A stretch of DNA of 64,000 nucleotides from Halobacillus naozhouensis (GTDB lineage Bacteria > Bacillota > Bacilli > Bacillales > Halobacillaceae): positions 4,092,001 through 4,156,000 of the forward strand of contig NZ_CP121671.1 of the NCBI RefSeq assembly GCF_029714185.1. The letters run 5' to 3'. The notes under the pieces were generated by a model. The model was not told the DNA's origin. It ran no database searches and saw only the letters and a list, made by a program, of their open reading frames with translations. Below are positions 29,405 to 37,892 of the stretch, one piece after another. A program made the position numbers and the translations under genes. Numbering within the stretch: the stretch's first letter is position 1; each line of letters opens with the position of its first letter.

Positions 29405-29671
29405 ATGAAAAAAGTATTAGTTGTATGTGGAAATGGATTAGGAAGCAGTATGATTGTTGAAATGAACGTAAAGGCCGCCTTAAAAGATATGGGTAAAGAT
29501 GCTGAAGTATCTCATACAGACCTAACAACAGCCAAGACAGAACAAGCTGATTTATTTCTAGGTTCTGAAGATATAGTTGAGAGCCTCGAAGATGGAAACA
29601 AAAATGTAGTCAAGCTGAAAAACTTAATGGATAAGAACGAGCTCCGTGAAGCATTAGAAAACAATTTGTAA
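29405..29671 (+). CDS. PTS EIIB component, ascorbate (Ula/Sga) type
   Basis: An 88-residue cytoplasmic EIIB. The phospho-cysteine is in VVCGNGLGSSMIVEMNVKAA at position 8. It passes phosphate from EIIA to the sugar bound by the EIIC protein encoded next. AGAGGAGGAATTTGAA precedes the ATG. It is second in the operon after the PRD regulator. Confidence 0.88.
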   Translation: MKKVLVVCGNGLGSSMIVEMNVKAALKDMGKDAEVSHTDLTTAKTEQADLFLGSEDIVESLEDGNKNVVKLKNLMDKNELREALENNL

Positions 29672-29700
29672 TTCAAATTTGAACTAAAGGGGCGTTACAA

Positions 29701-31068
29701 ATGGTTGATTTAATCATGAAAGATATCTTAGGTACTCCCGCTATCCTAGTCGGTCTATTTGCATTAATAGGCCTGCTTGTTCAACGTAAGAATTCAGGGG
29801 ATGTTGTTTCAGGAACATTGAAAACAGTGATGGGTTTCGTCATTCTTAATGCTGGTGCTAATGTACTTGTCCAATCCCTGGCTCAATTCAGCAGTATGTT
29901 TGATGAAGCATTTGCTGTGGAAGGTGTCATTCCAAACAATGAAGCTATCGTCGCCCTTGCTCAAGAAAGTTTTGGAACAGAGACGGCAATGATTATGCTC
30001 TTTGGTATGATTGTCAATATTCTCTTAGCACGATTCAGTCCTTTTAAATATATCTTTTTAACCGGACATCATACAATGTTCATGGCATGTCTAATTGCCG
30101 TAATCTTAACAACTGGAGGGTTTTCCGGAGCTTCTGTAATCGTTCTAGGTTCCATTATATTAGGAGCCTTAATGGTGCTTTCACCAGCTATGCTTCAACC
30201 CTTTACACGTAAAGTGACAGGTTCTGATGATTTCGCAGTTGGACATTTCGGTTCTATTGGATATTTTGTATCTGCCGTTGTTGGAAAATCCGTAGGAAAA
30301 GGTTCCAAATCTACGGAAGAAATTAAGGTTCCAAAATCGTTAGGATTTCTACGTGATACATCAGTGTCAGTATCCTTAACAATGGTTATTCTATTTTTCG
30401 TAGTTGCCGGGTTTGCAGGTCCTTCATTCGTTGAATCAGAATTAAGTGGAGGTCAAAACTTCCTTGTGTTTGCCTTTATGCAAGGTCTTACATTCGCAGC
30501 AGGGGTGTATATTATTCTAGCTGGTGTTCGTATGCTGTTAGGGGAAATTGTACCAGCCTTTAAAGGGATTGCTGATAAGATTGTTCCTAATGCTAAACCC
30601 GCCCTTGATGCTCCGGCCATCTTCCCTTTTGCAGGAAACGCTGTGATTATTGGCTTTCTTTGTAGCTTTGCAGCAGGACTTGTCAGTATGTTATTCCTTC
30701 CGCTGTTAGGATTAAGTGTAATTGTACCGGGATTGGTTCCTCACTTCTTCACAGGGGCTGCAGCAGGAGTCTTTGGAAACGCAACAGGTGGCCGCCGAGG
30801 AGCTGTTTTTGGCTCCATGGCAAATGGTGTAATGATTAGTTTCTTGCCCGCGTTATTACTTCCTGTACTTGGTTCTCTTGGCTTTCAAGGAACCACCTTT
30901 GGAGATGCAGACTTTGGTGTAGTTGGAATTGTTCTTGGAAACTTCATTCGCTTGATTGAGTCGAACCTATTCGTTAGTATAGCTATACTCGGGGTGTTGG
31001 CTCTCCTATTCATATTAGGAGCGAAAACTAAAGCAAATGTGAATAAAAAGGATATCAATGCGGCTTAA
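29701..31068 (+). CDS. PTS EIIC component, ascorbate-type (UlaA/SgaT family)
   Basis: Membrane permease of 455 residues and about eleven helices, of the UlaA/SgaT family. Characteristic regions are KTVMGFVILNAGANVLVQSL near residue 40, LTGHHTMFMACLIAVIL near 120, and FFTGAAAGVFGNATGGRRGA near 350. Substrate would be ascorbate or a related compound. None of the UlaD/E/F/G catabolic enzymes is next to it, so the true substrate is open. AAAGGGGCGTTACAA precedes the ATG. Confidence 0.88.
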   Translation: MVDLIMKDILGTPAILVGLFALIGLLVQRKNSGDVVSGTLKTVMGFVILNAGANVLVQSLAQFSSMFDEAFAVEGVIPNNEAIVALAQESFGTETAMIMLFGMIVNILLARFSPFKYIFLTGHHTMFMACLIAVILTTGGFSGASVIVLGSIILGALMVLSPAMLQPFTRKVTGSDDFAVGHFGSIGYFVSAVVGKSVGKGSKSTEEIKVPKSLGFLRDTSVSVSLTMVILFFVVAGFAGPSFVESELSGGQNFLVFAFMQGLTFAAGVYIILAGVRMLLGEIVPAFKGIADKIVPNAKPALDAPAIFPFAGNAVIIGFLCSFAAGLVSMLFLPLLGLSVIVPGLVPHFFTGAAAGVFGNATGGRRGAVFGSMANGVMISFLPALLLPVLGSLGFQGTTFGDADFGVVGIVLGNFIRLIESNLFVSIAILGVLALLFILGAKTKANVNKKDINAA

Positions 31069-31080
31069 CTATATAGAAGA

Positions 31081-31122
31081 GGGGGAATTCGGGATTTGAT
31101 CAGAGCTCGAATTCCCCTTTTT
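31081..31122 (+). terminator. Terminator of the PTS operon
   Basis: GGGGGAATTCG pairs with CGAATTCCCC around a 16-base loop, followed by six T. Confidence 0.9.
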
Positions 31123-31204
31123 TAACGGAAGAGGTCGCCAAGAGTTTATTCCATTTTCCAATAGGGAAAAGACTATCATGTCTAGAGTAGAAAGGTGGTT
31201 TCCA

Positions 31205-31990
31205 ATGGGATTATGGCTTGAATACGGATGGGCGCTCCTCGTGATCATCGGCCTAGAAGGATTACTATCAGCTGATAACGCCCTCGTCATGGGTGTACTC
31301 GTAAAAAACCTCCCTGAAAAGAAACGAAAAAAAGCTTTATTTTACGGAATCTTCGGGGCATATGTTTTTAGATTTGCTGCCTTATTTGCTATCTCTTTTG
31401 TTGTGAATATATGGCAAATCCAAGCGATTGGCGCAGCTTACTTAATATATTTAGGTGTTAAGAATGTGATACAGAACAAGAAAGAGGATCAAGAGAAATC
31501 CAAATCCGATTCCAATTCACAATCCGATAGCAGCCAGAGCTTGTGGAAGGTTATTGCTAAAGTGGAGTTTACGGATATTGCCTTTGCTATCGATTCTATT
31601 CTTGCTGCCGTTGCTATCGCTGTAGCCCTGCCTAACACACCCCTGCCGAGCTTCGGGGGCATGGATGGCGGGAAATTTTTAGTTGTCTTCATTGGGATGG
31701 CCGTTGGTCTGGCTTTTATACGATTCGCAGCCAACTATGTCGTCAAATATATGAGGAAATATCCCGTTCTAGAAAAAGCAGCATTCATTATTGTCGCATG
31801 GGTCGGGGTAAAACTTGCGATTCACACACTTGCACATCCTGATGTTCAATGGGGCTTGGTTCCAGAAGGCTTCACCCACCACACGTGGTGGAAAATTACG
31901 TTCTGGGGAGTTATGGCTTTAATTGTCATTATAGCGATAATATTTTCTAAGAAAGGTGCAAATAAAGAAGAAGAAGCTAGTTCTTCTTAG
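31205..31990 (+). CDS. TerC-family membrane protein
   Basis: A 261-residue protein with about seven helices of the TerC family (YkoY/YceF group). TerC proteins of bacilli have been linked to manganese efflux and metal supply to secreted enzymes. The acidic membrane motif EGLLSADNALVMGV lies near residue 20, and its counterpart EFTDIAFAIDSILAAV lies in the second half. The ATG at 31205 is preferred, with AAAGGTGG upstream, over one nine codons earlier. No yybP-ykoY riboswitch was recognised upstream. Confidence 0.88.
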   Translation: MGLWLEYGWALLVIIGLEGLLSADNALVMGVLVKNLPEKKRKKALFYGIFGAYVFRFAALFAISFVVNIWQIQAIGAAYLIYLGVKNVIQNKKEDQEKSKSDSNSQSDSSQSLWKVIAKVEFTDIAFAIDSILAAVAIAVALPNTPLPSFGGMDGGKFLVVFIGMAVGLAFIRFAANYVVKYMRKYPVLEKAAFIIVAWVGVKLAIHTLAHPDVQWGLVPEGFTHHTWWKITFWGVMALIVIIAIIFSKKGANKEEEASSS

Positions 31991-32018
31991 TCTAGAACTC
32001 AACTAACACTATAGAAGC

Positions 32019-32057
32019 AAAGTGTCTGTCCCCAGCATCAGGGACAGACACTTTTTA
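32019..32057 (+). terminator. Terminator of the terC-family gene
   Basis: A 14-bp perfect stem pairs AAAGTGTCTGTCCC with GGGACAGACACTTT, followed by T. Confidence 0.92.
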
Positions 32058-32078
32058 TTCTCGTTGTGAATCCATACA

Positions 32079-32143
32079 TGACATTTATCATATACCTCAC
32101 CTGACGTTTATGTCTTATAACTCCCTGGTATTTTACCTATAAT
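32079..32143 (+). promoter_or_regulatory. Promoter region of des with candidate DesR direct repeats
   Basis: TGACATTTAT at 32079 and TGACGTTTAT at 32102 are repeated with a 23-base period, about two helical turns. TATAAT lies at 32138-32143 without a good -35 element. A weak promoter with upstream repeats fits activation by DesR. Sites are inferred from position and repetition. Confidence 0.45.
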
Positions 32144-32183
32144 AAAGATATAAATAAAGTTTGTAACACTAAGGAGTAATCCC

Positions 32184-33236
32184 ATGAGTATACAAAAACA
32201 GACTGAACTGAAAAAGAATGTAGCTTCGTTTGCTAAAGCAGATACAACCGCAGGGGTAAGGCAGTTAATCAATACACTTGTACCTTTTTTCTTGCTTTGG
32301 TTTCTTGCCTACCAGAGCCTGGCCGTTTCCCTTTGGCTGGCGATCCCGTTAGCTATGGTGGCCGGTGGCTTCGTTATTAGAATCTTTATCATTTTTCACG
32401 ATTGCACGCACCAGTCATTTTTTAAAAATAAAAAAGCCAACCGCATTATTGGAACAATTACCGGAATTCTTACCTTGTTCCCTTTTGAAAAGTGGAAACG
32501 AGATCACTCCATTCACCACGCCACAAGTAGTAATTTAGATAAACGCGGTACAGGAGATGTGTGGGTGATGACAGTCGATGAATATGTGGCTGCAACTTTC
32601 TGGGGCAGACTGGCGTACCGTCTCTACCGCAATCCAATTATAATGTTTGGATTAGGACCGATCTACCTGTTCTTAATCTCAAATCGCTTCAATCGTAAAG
32701 GTGCGAAACGTAAGGAGCGACTGAACACATATGTAACGAATGCTTCCGTAGCTATCATTTACAGCCTTTTAATCTGGGCGATTGGGTGGCAGGCGTTTCT
32801 GATCATACAAGTTCCAATTCTTTATGTGTCAGGCACACTTGGGATTTGGCTGTTTTATGTTCAGCATCAATTCGAAGATTCATATTTTGAAGAAGAAGAC
32901 CAGTGGGATTTTGTTAAGGCAGCTGTTGATGGAAGCTCCTACTACAAGCTACCGAAAATCCTGCAATGGGTGTCAGGAAGTATTGGGTTCCACCATGTTC
33001 ACCATTTAAGTCCAAGAGTTCCTAATTATAAATTGGAAGAGGCGCATGAATCCACGCCTCCTTTACAAAAGGCAACGACCATTACACTTGCTTCTAGTTT
33101 GAAATCGATTAGGTTTCGTCTATATGATACTGAAAACAAGACGTTTGTCAGCTTTAAGGAAGTTAAACCGCTTCTACGCAACGCGAAGTCTGGCAGCACG
33201 CTCCCAAATAAGCAGCCTAGCTTGCAAGAGAAATAA
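32184..33236 (+). CDS. des: Membrane acyl-lipid desaturase
   Basis: Introduces a cis double bond into membrane phospholipid acyl chains when temperature drops. The 350-residue product has four to six membrane helices and the three histidine boxes that hold the di-iron centre: HDCTHQ near residue 72, HSIHHATS near 112, and HHVHHLSP near 272. Placement directly before desK and desR identifies it as the Des orthologue. AAGGAGTAATCCC precedes the ATG. Confidence 0.93.
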   Translation: MSIQKQTELKKNVASFAKADTTAGVRQLINTLVPFFLLWFLAYQSLAVSLWLAIPLAMVAGGFVIRIFIIFHDCTHQSFFKNKKANRIIGTITGILTLFPFEKWKRDHSIHHATSSNLDKRGTGDVWVMTVDEYVAATFWGRLAYRLYRNPIIMFGLGPIYLFLISNRFNRKGAKRKERLNTYVTNASVAIIYSLLIWAIGWQAFLIIQVPILYVSGTLGIWLFYVQHQFEDSYFEEEDQWDFVKAAVDGSSYYKLPKILQWVSGSIGFHHVHHLSPRVPNYKLEEAHESTPPLQKATTITLASSLKSIRFRLYDTENKTFVSFKEVKPLLRNAKSGSTLPNKQPSLQEK

Positions 33237-33246
33237 TATCCATGCG

Positions 33247-33284
33247 AAAAATCCCATTCCATACGTATTGGATGGGATTTTTCC
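33247..33284 (+). terminator. Terminator after des
   Basis: AAAAATCCCAT pairs with ATGGGATTTTT around a 14-base loop. It separates des from desKR. Confidence 0.85.
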
Positions 33285-33395
33285 TTGTTTATATATCGGT
33301 TCACTATGTAGTAAGATGGAAAGAACAGACTAGAAACACTGGTATAATGACCTTATGGGAAGAGCCTTCTACTGAAAACAATGGAGGAGACAATT

Positions 33396-34529
33396 ATGCA
33401 GCATTGGTATCACATTATCCCGAAAAACACAGGCTTAAGTTCGTATATTTGGATTATTTTCTGTGGACTGCCTTTCTTTTTCATTTTCCGATCATCGTCC
33501 ATAGTCGAAATTATTTTTGGTATTTTTATGATCTTATTATTTTTCCTTTCTTATCGTCTCTCTTTTATTTCTAATAGTGGGGTTGTTTATTTGTGGGTCA
33601 GTATAGAAATGGCGATAAGTATGATTATGACGATGTTTTTCGGGTACATTTACTTTTCATTGTTTATTGCTTTTTTCATCGGAAACATCAAAAGTAAGGC
33701 CGGTTTTCTTACGTTATACGTCATTCATCTTGTTAGTACAATAGCGGTAACTGCACTTGTTTTTTTTACAAAGAGCCCATTACTATTTACGCAATTGCCT
33801 TTTATCATCATTAGTATGATCGGTGTGATCCTGCTCCCTTTTACAATATACAACCGCAATAAGCGGCTAAAATTAGAGGGTCAATTGGAGGATGCTAATA
33901 AGCGCATTTCCCAATTAAGAGTAATTGAAGAAAGAGAGCGCATCGCCCGCGATCTTCATGATACTCTAGGTCAGAAACTGTCCCTTATCGGGTTAAAAAG
34001 TGATTTGGCCGGAAAGTTAATGGACACTAAACCTGACACCGCAAGAAATGAAATTCACGATATCCACCAGACGGCACGCACAGCGCTAAAAGAAGTTCGA
34101 GAGATGGTTTCCAACATGAAGGGATCCAAACTTGAAGATGAAATGATCCGTGTCCAACAGATATTGGAAGCCGCACAAATAGAGTTCCATTTCGAAGGGG
34201 AGTCAGAGCTAACCCATACCCCTTTATTAGTTGAAAACGTACTAAGTATGAGTTTGAAGGAGGCCGTTACCAACGTTGTCAAACATAGTAAGGCTACCTC
34301 CTGCAGCGTGACCGTTAAACAGACACCTAAGGAAACAGTTATTGCTGTGGAAGATAATGGTGTAGGCGTTCCAACTAAGAAAGATGTTTCTAAGGGGCAT
34401 GGACTTCAAGGTATGAAGGAACGTCTTGAATTTGTAAATGGCAGCCTGGATGTGTCATCTTCCAACGGCACAACCCTTCATATTCGTGTACCTAATGTTA
34501 TTAAACAAACTAAACGGGAGGGGTTGTAA
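33396..34529 (+). CDS. desK: Thermosensor histidine kinase DesK
   Basis: Membrane sensor that phosphorylates DesR when the bilayer becomes ordered. The product is 377 residues. Four to five N-terminal helices (to about residue 150) form the sensor. A coiled linker leads to the HisKA_3 dimerisation domain with His188 in ARDLHDTLGQKLSL, the position known in B. subtilis. The HATPase domain has VEDNGVGVP and GHGLQGMKERLE. The ATG at 33396 is chosen for GGAGGAGACAATT upstream. Confidence 0.93.
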   Translation: MQHWYHIIPKNTGLSSYIWIIFCGLPFFFIFRSSSIVEIIFGIFMILLFFLSYRLSFISNSGVVYLWVSIEMAISMIMTMFFGYIYFSLFIAFFIGNIKSKAGFLTLYVIHLVSTIAVTALVFFTKSPLLFTQLPFIIISMIGVILLPFTIYNRNKRLKLEGQLEDANKRISQLRVIEERERIARDLHDTLGQKLSLIGLKSDLAGKLMDTKPDTARNEIHDIHQTARTALKEVREMVSNMKGSKLEDEMIRVQQILEAAQIEFHFEGESELTHTPLLVENVLSMSLKEAVTNVVKHSKATSCSVTVKQTPKETVIAVEDNGVGVPTKKDVSKGHGLQGMKERLEFVNGSLDVSSSNGTTLHIRVPNVIKQTKREGL

Positions 34530-35129
34530 TTGATTCGAATTGTTATTGCTGAAGACCAGCAAATGCTGTTAGGGGCTCTTGGTTCTCTTCTGGATTTAGA
34601 AGAAAATATGAAAGTTGTAGCGAAAGCCAAAAACGGTGAGGAAGCATGTACTCTAGTAAAAACACACAATCCTGATATTTGTATTATGGACATAGAAATG
34701 CCATTAAAGAGCGGTCTTGATGCAGCAGAAGAGCTGAAAGAGCATCCTTGCAAAGTGATCATTTTAACCACATTTGCTCGATCAGGCTATTTTGAACGTG
34801 CGCGACAGGCCGGTGTCAGCGGGTATCTATTAAAAGACAGCCCCAGTGAGGAACTAGCCAATTCCATTCGCACCATCATGGAAGGACAACGTATTTTTGC
34901 CCCTGAATTGGTTGATATGGCGTTTGGAGATGAAAATCCACTTACGGAACGTGAAAAGCAGGTCATTCAACTGATGGCTGATGGAAAAAATACGAAGGAA
35001 ATTTCGAGTCAGCTTTATATTACTCCTGGTACAGTACGGAATTATATTTCTGTCATTCTCGATAAGCTTGAGGTGAGTAATCGAATTGAAGCCATTTCTC
35101 GTTTTAAGGAGAAGGGCTGGTTTAAATAA
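34530..35129 (+). CDS. desR: Response regulator DesR (NarL/LuxR family)
   Basis: Activator of des, 199 residues. Phospho-acceptor Asp54 lies in DICIMDIEMP, as in B. subtilis DesR. The C-terminal LuxR-type helix-turn-helix reads PLTEREKQVIQLMADG and ITPGTVRNYISVILDKL. The TTG start directly follows the desK stop, with GGGAGGGG six bases upstream. Confidence 0.92.
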   Translation: MIRIVIAEDQQMLLGALGSLLDLEENMKVVAKAKNGEEACTLVKTHNPDICIMDIEMPLKSGLDAAEELKEHPCKVIILTTFARSGYFERARQAGVSGYLLKDSPSEELANSIRTIMEGQRIFAPELVDMAFGDENPLTEREKQVIQLMADGKNTKEISSQLYITPGTVRNYISVILDKLEVSNRIEAISRFKEKGWFK

Positions 35130-35274
35130 TAGGCTAGGAGAGAAAGCTTCAGCCTTAAAGGACTACGACAGCCCTATTAGCTGTACACTTAATAACATAA
35201 TTATTATGTTTTCCGTGTTTAAGTAGAGGGAAATAATGATTTGGAGAATATGGCTATTATTGGAGGATTTCATC

Positions 35275-35469
35275 GTGATCGTTTCAGGTACCATTCGTTA
35301 CAACCATAATCATGTAGATTTTGAGGTAAAGCTCCCTCATGAAGAGGTGAAGGATGAATCCACTCCTGACCCTGCAGCTAAAAAGGCTATTATAGACGCG
35401 GTTAATCGAAAATTCCGTGTGAAATATCCTTCTACAAGTACGTTAGATTCGTTGCATATTAGAAACTAG
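35275..35469 (+). CDS. Small hypothetical protein
   Basis: A 64-residue protein, polar and without a signal peptide. It contains RYNHNHVDFEVKLP and a C-terminal KAIIDAVNRKFRVKYP. I do not recognise a family. The GTG at 35275 is chosen because GGAGG lies eight bases upstream; the frame is open to an ATG 13 codons earlier. A strong terminator follows, which supports a real gene. Confidence 0.6.
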   Translation: MIVSGTIRYNHNHVDFEVKLPHEEVKDESTPDPAAKKAIIDAVNRKFRVKYPSTSTLDSLHIRN

Positions 35470-35483
35470 AGGTTTCTGATTAA

Positions 35484-35536
35484 AAGTCTGTTCGGTGTTT
35501 CGATGTGGATGGAAGCACTCCGAATAGGCTTTTTTC
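35484..35536 (+). terminator. Terminator of the small hypothetical gene
   Basis: AGTCTGTTCGG (35485-35495) pairs with CCGAATAGGCT (35520-35530) with G-U pairs, followed by six T. Confidence 0.75.
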
Positions 35537-35609
35537 TTACACAATTCCCCCTATAATTGAGTGATAATAGATTATAGCAGATACATATAAGGAGAAGGAG
35601 CGTGTAGAA

Positions 35610-36104
35610 GTGAAGGAAATTCTTGAAGCAAGGCCAGAGGATGCATCAGAGATTCTGCGCATACAAAAAAAGGCGTATAGGAGTGAAGCTGAACTATATA
35701 ACGACTATGATATCCAACCTTTAAAACAAACCCTATCAAGTGTGGAACAAGATTTTGAGAGCCATTTCATATTAAAATATCTACTCGATGGCAAAATTGT
35801 CGGATCCGTCAGAGCTATTGAAGAGAACGGAACTTGCCTCATCGGTAAGTTAATGGTCGATCCAGAATTCCAGGGAAGAGGAATTGGTAAAGAGTTGATG
35901 CATGAAATTGAGGGTTTGTATAGTAATGTTCGCTTTGAGTTGTTTACAGGAAATAAAAGCACCAAAAACATAACTTTTTACGAAACATTAGGTTACACAG
36001 GTTATAAAACCGAGCAATTACCTCGCGAAGACACAGTATTTCTATTTATGGAAAAAAACCCGAAAAGTAAAATGGTAAATTCCCCCACCTCAGGTCATCC
36101 ATAA
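35610..36104 (+). CDS. GNAT-family N-acetyltransferase
   Basis: A 164-residue acetyl-CoA-dependent acyltransferase. Motif A, which binds acetyl-CoA, is GKLMVDPEFQGRGIGKELM near residues 78-97. FYETLGYTGYKTE is the usual end of the fold. The start is GTG at 35610, with AAGGAG upstream. The last seven codons (SPTSGHP) and the stop lie inside the 39-bp palindrome at 36085, so the C-terminus may have been altered when that element arrived. Substrate is unknown. Confidence 0.85.
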   Translation: MKEILEARPEDASEILRIQKKAYRSEAELYNDYDIQPLKQTLSSVEQDFESHFILKYLLDGKIVGSVRAIEENGTCLIGKLMVDPEFQGRGIGKELMHEIEGLYSNVRFELFTGNKSTKNITFYETLGYTGYKTEQLPREDTVFLFMEKNPKSKMVNSPTSGHP

Positions 36105-36123
36105 TATGGATGACCTGAGGTGG
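36085..36123. repeat. 39-bp palindrome, copy 1
   Basis: CCACCTCAGGTCATCCA, loop TAATA, then the exact inverted copy. It lies between the convergent acetyltransferase and selA genes, at the left edge of the selenium island. It shares both 17-bp arms with copies 2 and 3. Confidence 0.95.
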
Positions 36124-36149
36124 ATATAATTGGAATGTGAAAGATAGGC

Positions 36150-37559
36150 TTAGTTTCTCTGACTTATAGTTGAGAACCCTTCGATAAGCTCTTTCATTTC
36201 TTTTTCTGCAATGGTTCGAAAGTCGACACACACTCGCTCATCTTGTATTCGGGTAACGATAACAGGTGTATGCGCCCTTAATTTGGCTGCCAGTTCATGG
36301 GCAGAAAGAAAAGCATGATGGATAGCGGCAATATAGGTAGGGAGATGCACACCAGGCATCGTACCTCCTCCTACTTGGGAAGTGCTTTCTTGAATGTCCA
36401 CCTGATAGGAGGATGTCTGCGCTTGCAGCTCATCCGAAAAAAATTCCGCTTGTCTTCTTATATCCTCAGCAGCCCTTGTAACATCACGAACGGTGGGAAG
36501 TTCATCAGTTACCGAATCTTCTGAGACGTATGACTTTAACGTTTGCTCTAATGCGGCGAACGTCATTTTGTCCACCCTCAACACTCTCGCTAATTGATGT
36601 TTTTTCAGCTTTTGTACGATGTCTTTCTTTCCTGCAATAATACCTGCTTGCGGACCACCCAATAATTTATCGCCGCTAAAGGAAATCACATCAACTCCGG
36701 AGCCAATCACTTCCTTCACCGCTGGCTCATCACCTATTCCATGTGCTGTAAAATCAAAAAGAGAACCACTCCCTAGATCCTCATAGAACACCACGTCCCG
36801 ATCATTTTTTAAAGCAACCAGATCCTCTGTGGCGACGCTTTCTGTAAAACCAACGGTCATAAAATTACTCGTATGAACTTTCATTATCATAGCCGTTTCC
36901 TCACTAACGGCCTTTTCATAATCGAACAGATGGGTTTTATTAGTTGTGCCTACTTCTACCAGATGGGCCCCACTCTCTTCCATAATCGACGAGACACGAA
37001 ACGATCCGCCGATTTCCACGAGCTGTCCGCGAGAAACAATGACTTCCCGCTCTTTAGCTAATGCACTTAACACGAGAAAGACCGCAGCTGCATTGTTGTT
37101 TACCACCATGGCAGCCTCTGCCCCGGTTACCTCTTTGAGCAAATCTTCAATAATATCATGACGAGATCCGCGCTTACCTGCCTCTACTTGATATTCGAGA
37201 TTGGAATAATTGCGAGCAACATCTGCTACATGCCGCACCGCCTTTTCACTCAGTCGGGATCGGCCCAAATTCGTATGTAACACTGTACCCGTCCCATTAA
37301 TTACCCGTGTTAAACGATCCAGCGTCCACTGCTCAACCCTTTTTTCTACATGTTGAAAAATAACTACCTCTATGCCATCGTTAAAAAATCCGTTTGGAAT
37401 ATGGTTATTCAAAATTCGCTGCCGTAAATCGCCCATCTCTTGTTGTAAGAATTTGGTTAATTGACCTTTAGTGATAGCAAAATTAGCTAAGATGCGTTCA
37501 AACCGTTCCTCCTTTTGCAATTCGTGAATAGGGGGCAACTGCCTTAAATATTGCTTCAT
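36150..37559 (-). CDS. selA: L-seryl-tRNA(Sec) selenium transferase
   Basis: PLP enzyme that converts seryl-tRNA(Sec) to selenocysteyl-tRNA(Sec) with selenophosphate from SelD. The product is 469 residues. An N-terminal tRNA-binding part begins MKQYLRQLPPIHELQ. GTGTVLHTNLGRS lies near residue 95. The PLP lysine is Lys298 in SFSGDKLLGGPQAG, close to Lys295 of E. coli. The ATG at 37559 is chosen for GGAGG ten bases upstream; the frame extends 12 codons further. It is transcribed after selB and the SelW-like gene, but a terminator stands between them. Confidence 0.96.
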   Translation of the reverse strand: MKQYLRQLPPIHELQKEERFERILANFAITKGQLTKFLQQEMGDLRQRILNNHIPNGFFNDGIEVVIFQHVEKRVEQWTLDRLTRVINGTGTVLHTNLGRSRLSEKAVRHVADVARNYSNLEYQVEAGKRGSRHDIIEDLLKEVTGAEAAMVVNNNAAAVFLVLSALAKEREVIVSRGQLVEIGGSFRVSSIMEESGAHLVEVGTTNKTHLFDYEKAVSEETAMIMKVHTSNFMTVGFTESVATEDLVALKNDRDVVFYEDLGSGSLFDFTAHGIGDEPAVKEVIGSGVDVISFSGDKLLGGPQAGIIAGKKDIVQKLKKHQLARVLRVDKMTFAALEQTLKSYVSEDSVTDELPTVRDVTRAAEDIRRQAEFFSDELQAQTSSYQVDIQESTSQVGGGTMPGVHLPTYIAAIHHAFLSAHELAAKLRAHTPVIVTRIQDERVCVDFRTIAEKEMKELIEGFSTISQRN

Positions 37560-37600
37560 CCTTTTCAATCCTCCATTGAACTCCTCTTTGCACAAAAATC

Positions 37601-37640
37601 TAAAAAAAGATGCCTCAAACTAGTTTCGTTCCATGAGGCA
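37601..37640 (-). terminator. Terminator between selW-like gene and selA
   Basis: On the minus strand TGCCTCA pairs with TGAGGCA around a 16-base loop, followed by seven T. It lies 13 bases past the SelW-like stop. SelA may need read-through or its own promoter. Confidence 0.8.
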
Positions 37641-37652
37641 CCTTGTGGACAG

Positions 37653-37892
37653 TCATACTTGTTTCTCCATCACTTCAATCATTTGATTTACTTCAGGATA
37701 TTCCTTCGTTTCAAGCTTTGAATGAATCTTTTTGCCATTAACAGTAATTTCAAAAGCTCCTCCCGAACTTGGGATCAGCTCTATGGAAGTAATGTCAGTG
37801 CGAAAATGAGTAAATAATTGTTCCGCAAAACTTGCGGCTTTTGGTGAATAGTTTCACTGCATGCAAAATTCTATCGTAACCTTATAACTCAT
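37653..37892 (-). CDS. SelW/Rdx-family selenoprotein (Sec at residue 13)
   Basis: A small thioredoxin-like protein of 79 residues if the in-frame TGA at 37854-37856 is read as selenocysteine. The product starts MSYKVTIEFCMQUNYSPKAA, with the CxxU redox motif of the SelW/Rdx family at residues 10-13. It continues to PSSGGAFEITVNGKKIHSK, which matches the family's conserved G-G-x-F-E-I. GAGGGAGGGGAACATA precedes the ATG, which overlaps the selB stop by 11 bases. Six codons after the TGA a 15-base hairpin with a GTT loop could be the SECIS. Without recoding, only 12 codons would be read. Confidence 0.92.
37823..37837 (-). promoter_or_regulatory. Candidate SECIS hairpin of the SelW-like gene
   Basis: CCGCAA-GTT-TTGCGG begins 16 bases after the TGA, so the loop is 22 bases downstream and starts with G. 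This fits the usual bacterial SECIS layout. Confidence 0.65.

Noticed and set aside
31123..31204. yybP-ykoY manganese riboswitch before the terC-family gene
   Set aside because: The stretch between the PTS terminator and the start codon is too short and shows none of the conserved loops I know.
37653..37655. Terminal TGA of the SelW-like gene as a second Sec codon
   Set aside because: Family length ends here, and the next hairpin is a transcription terminator with a T run.
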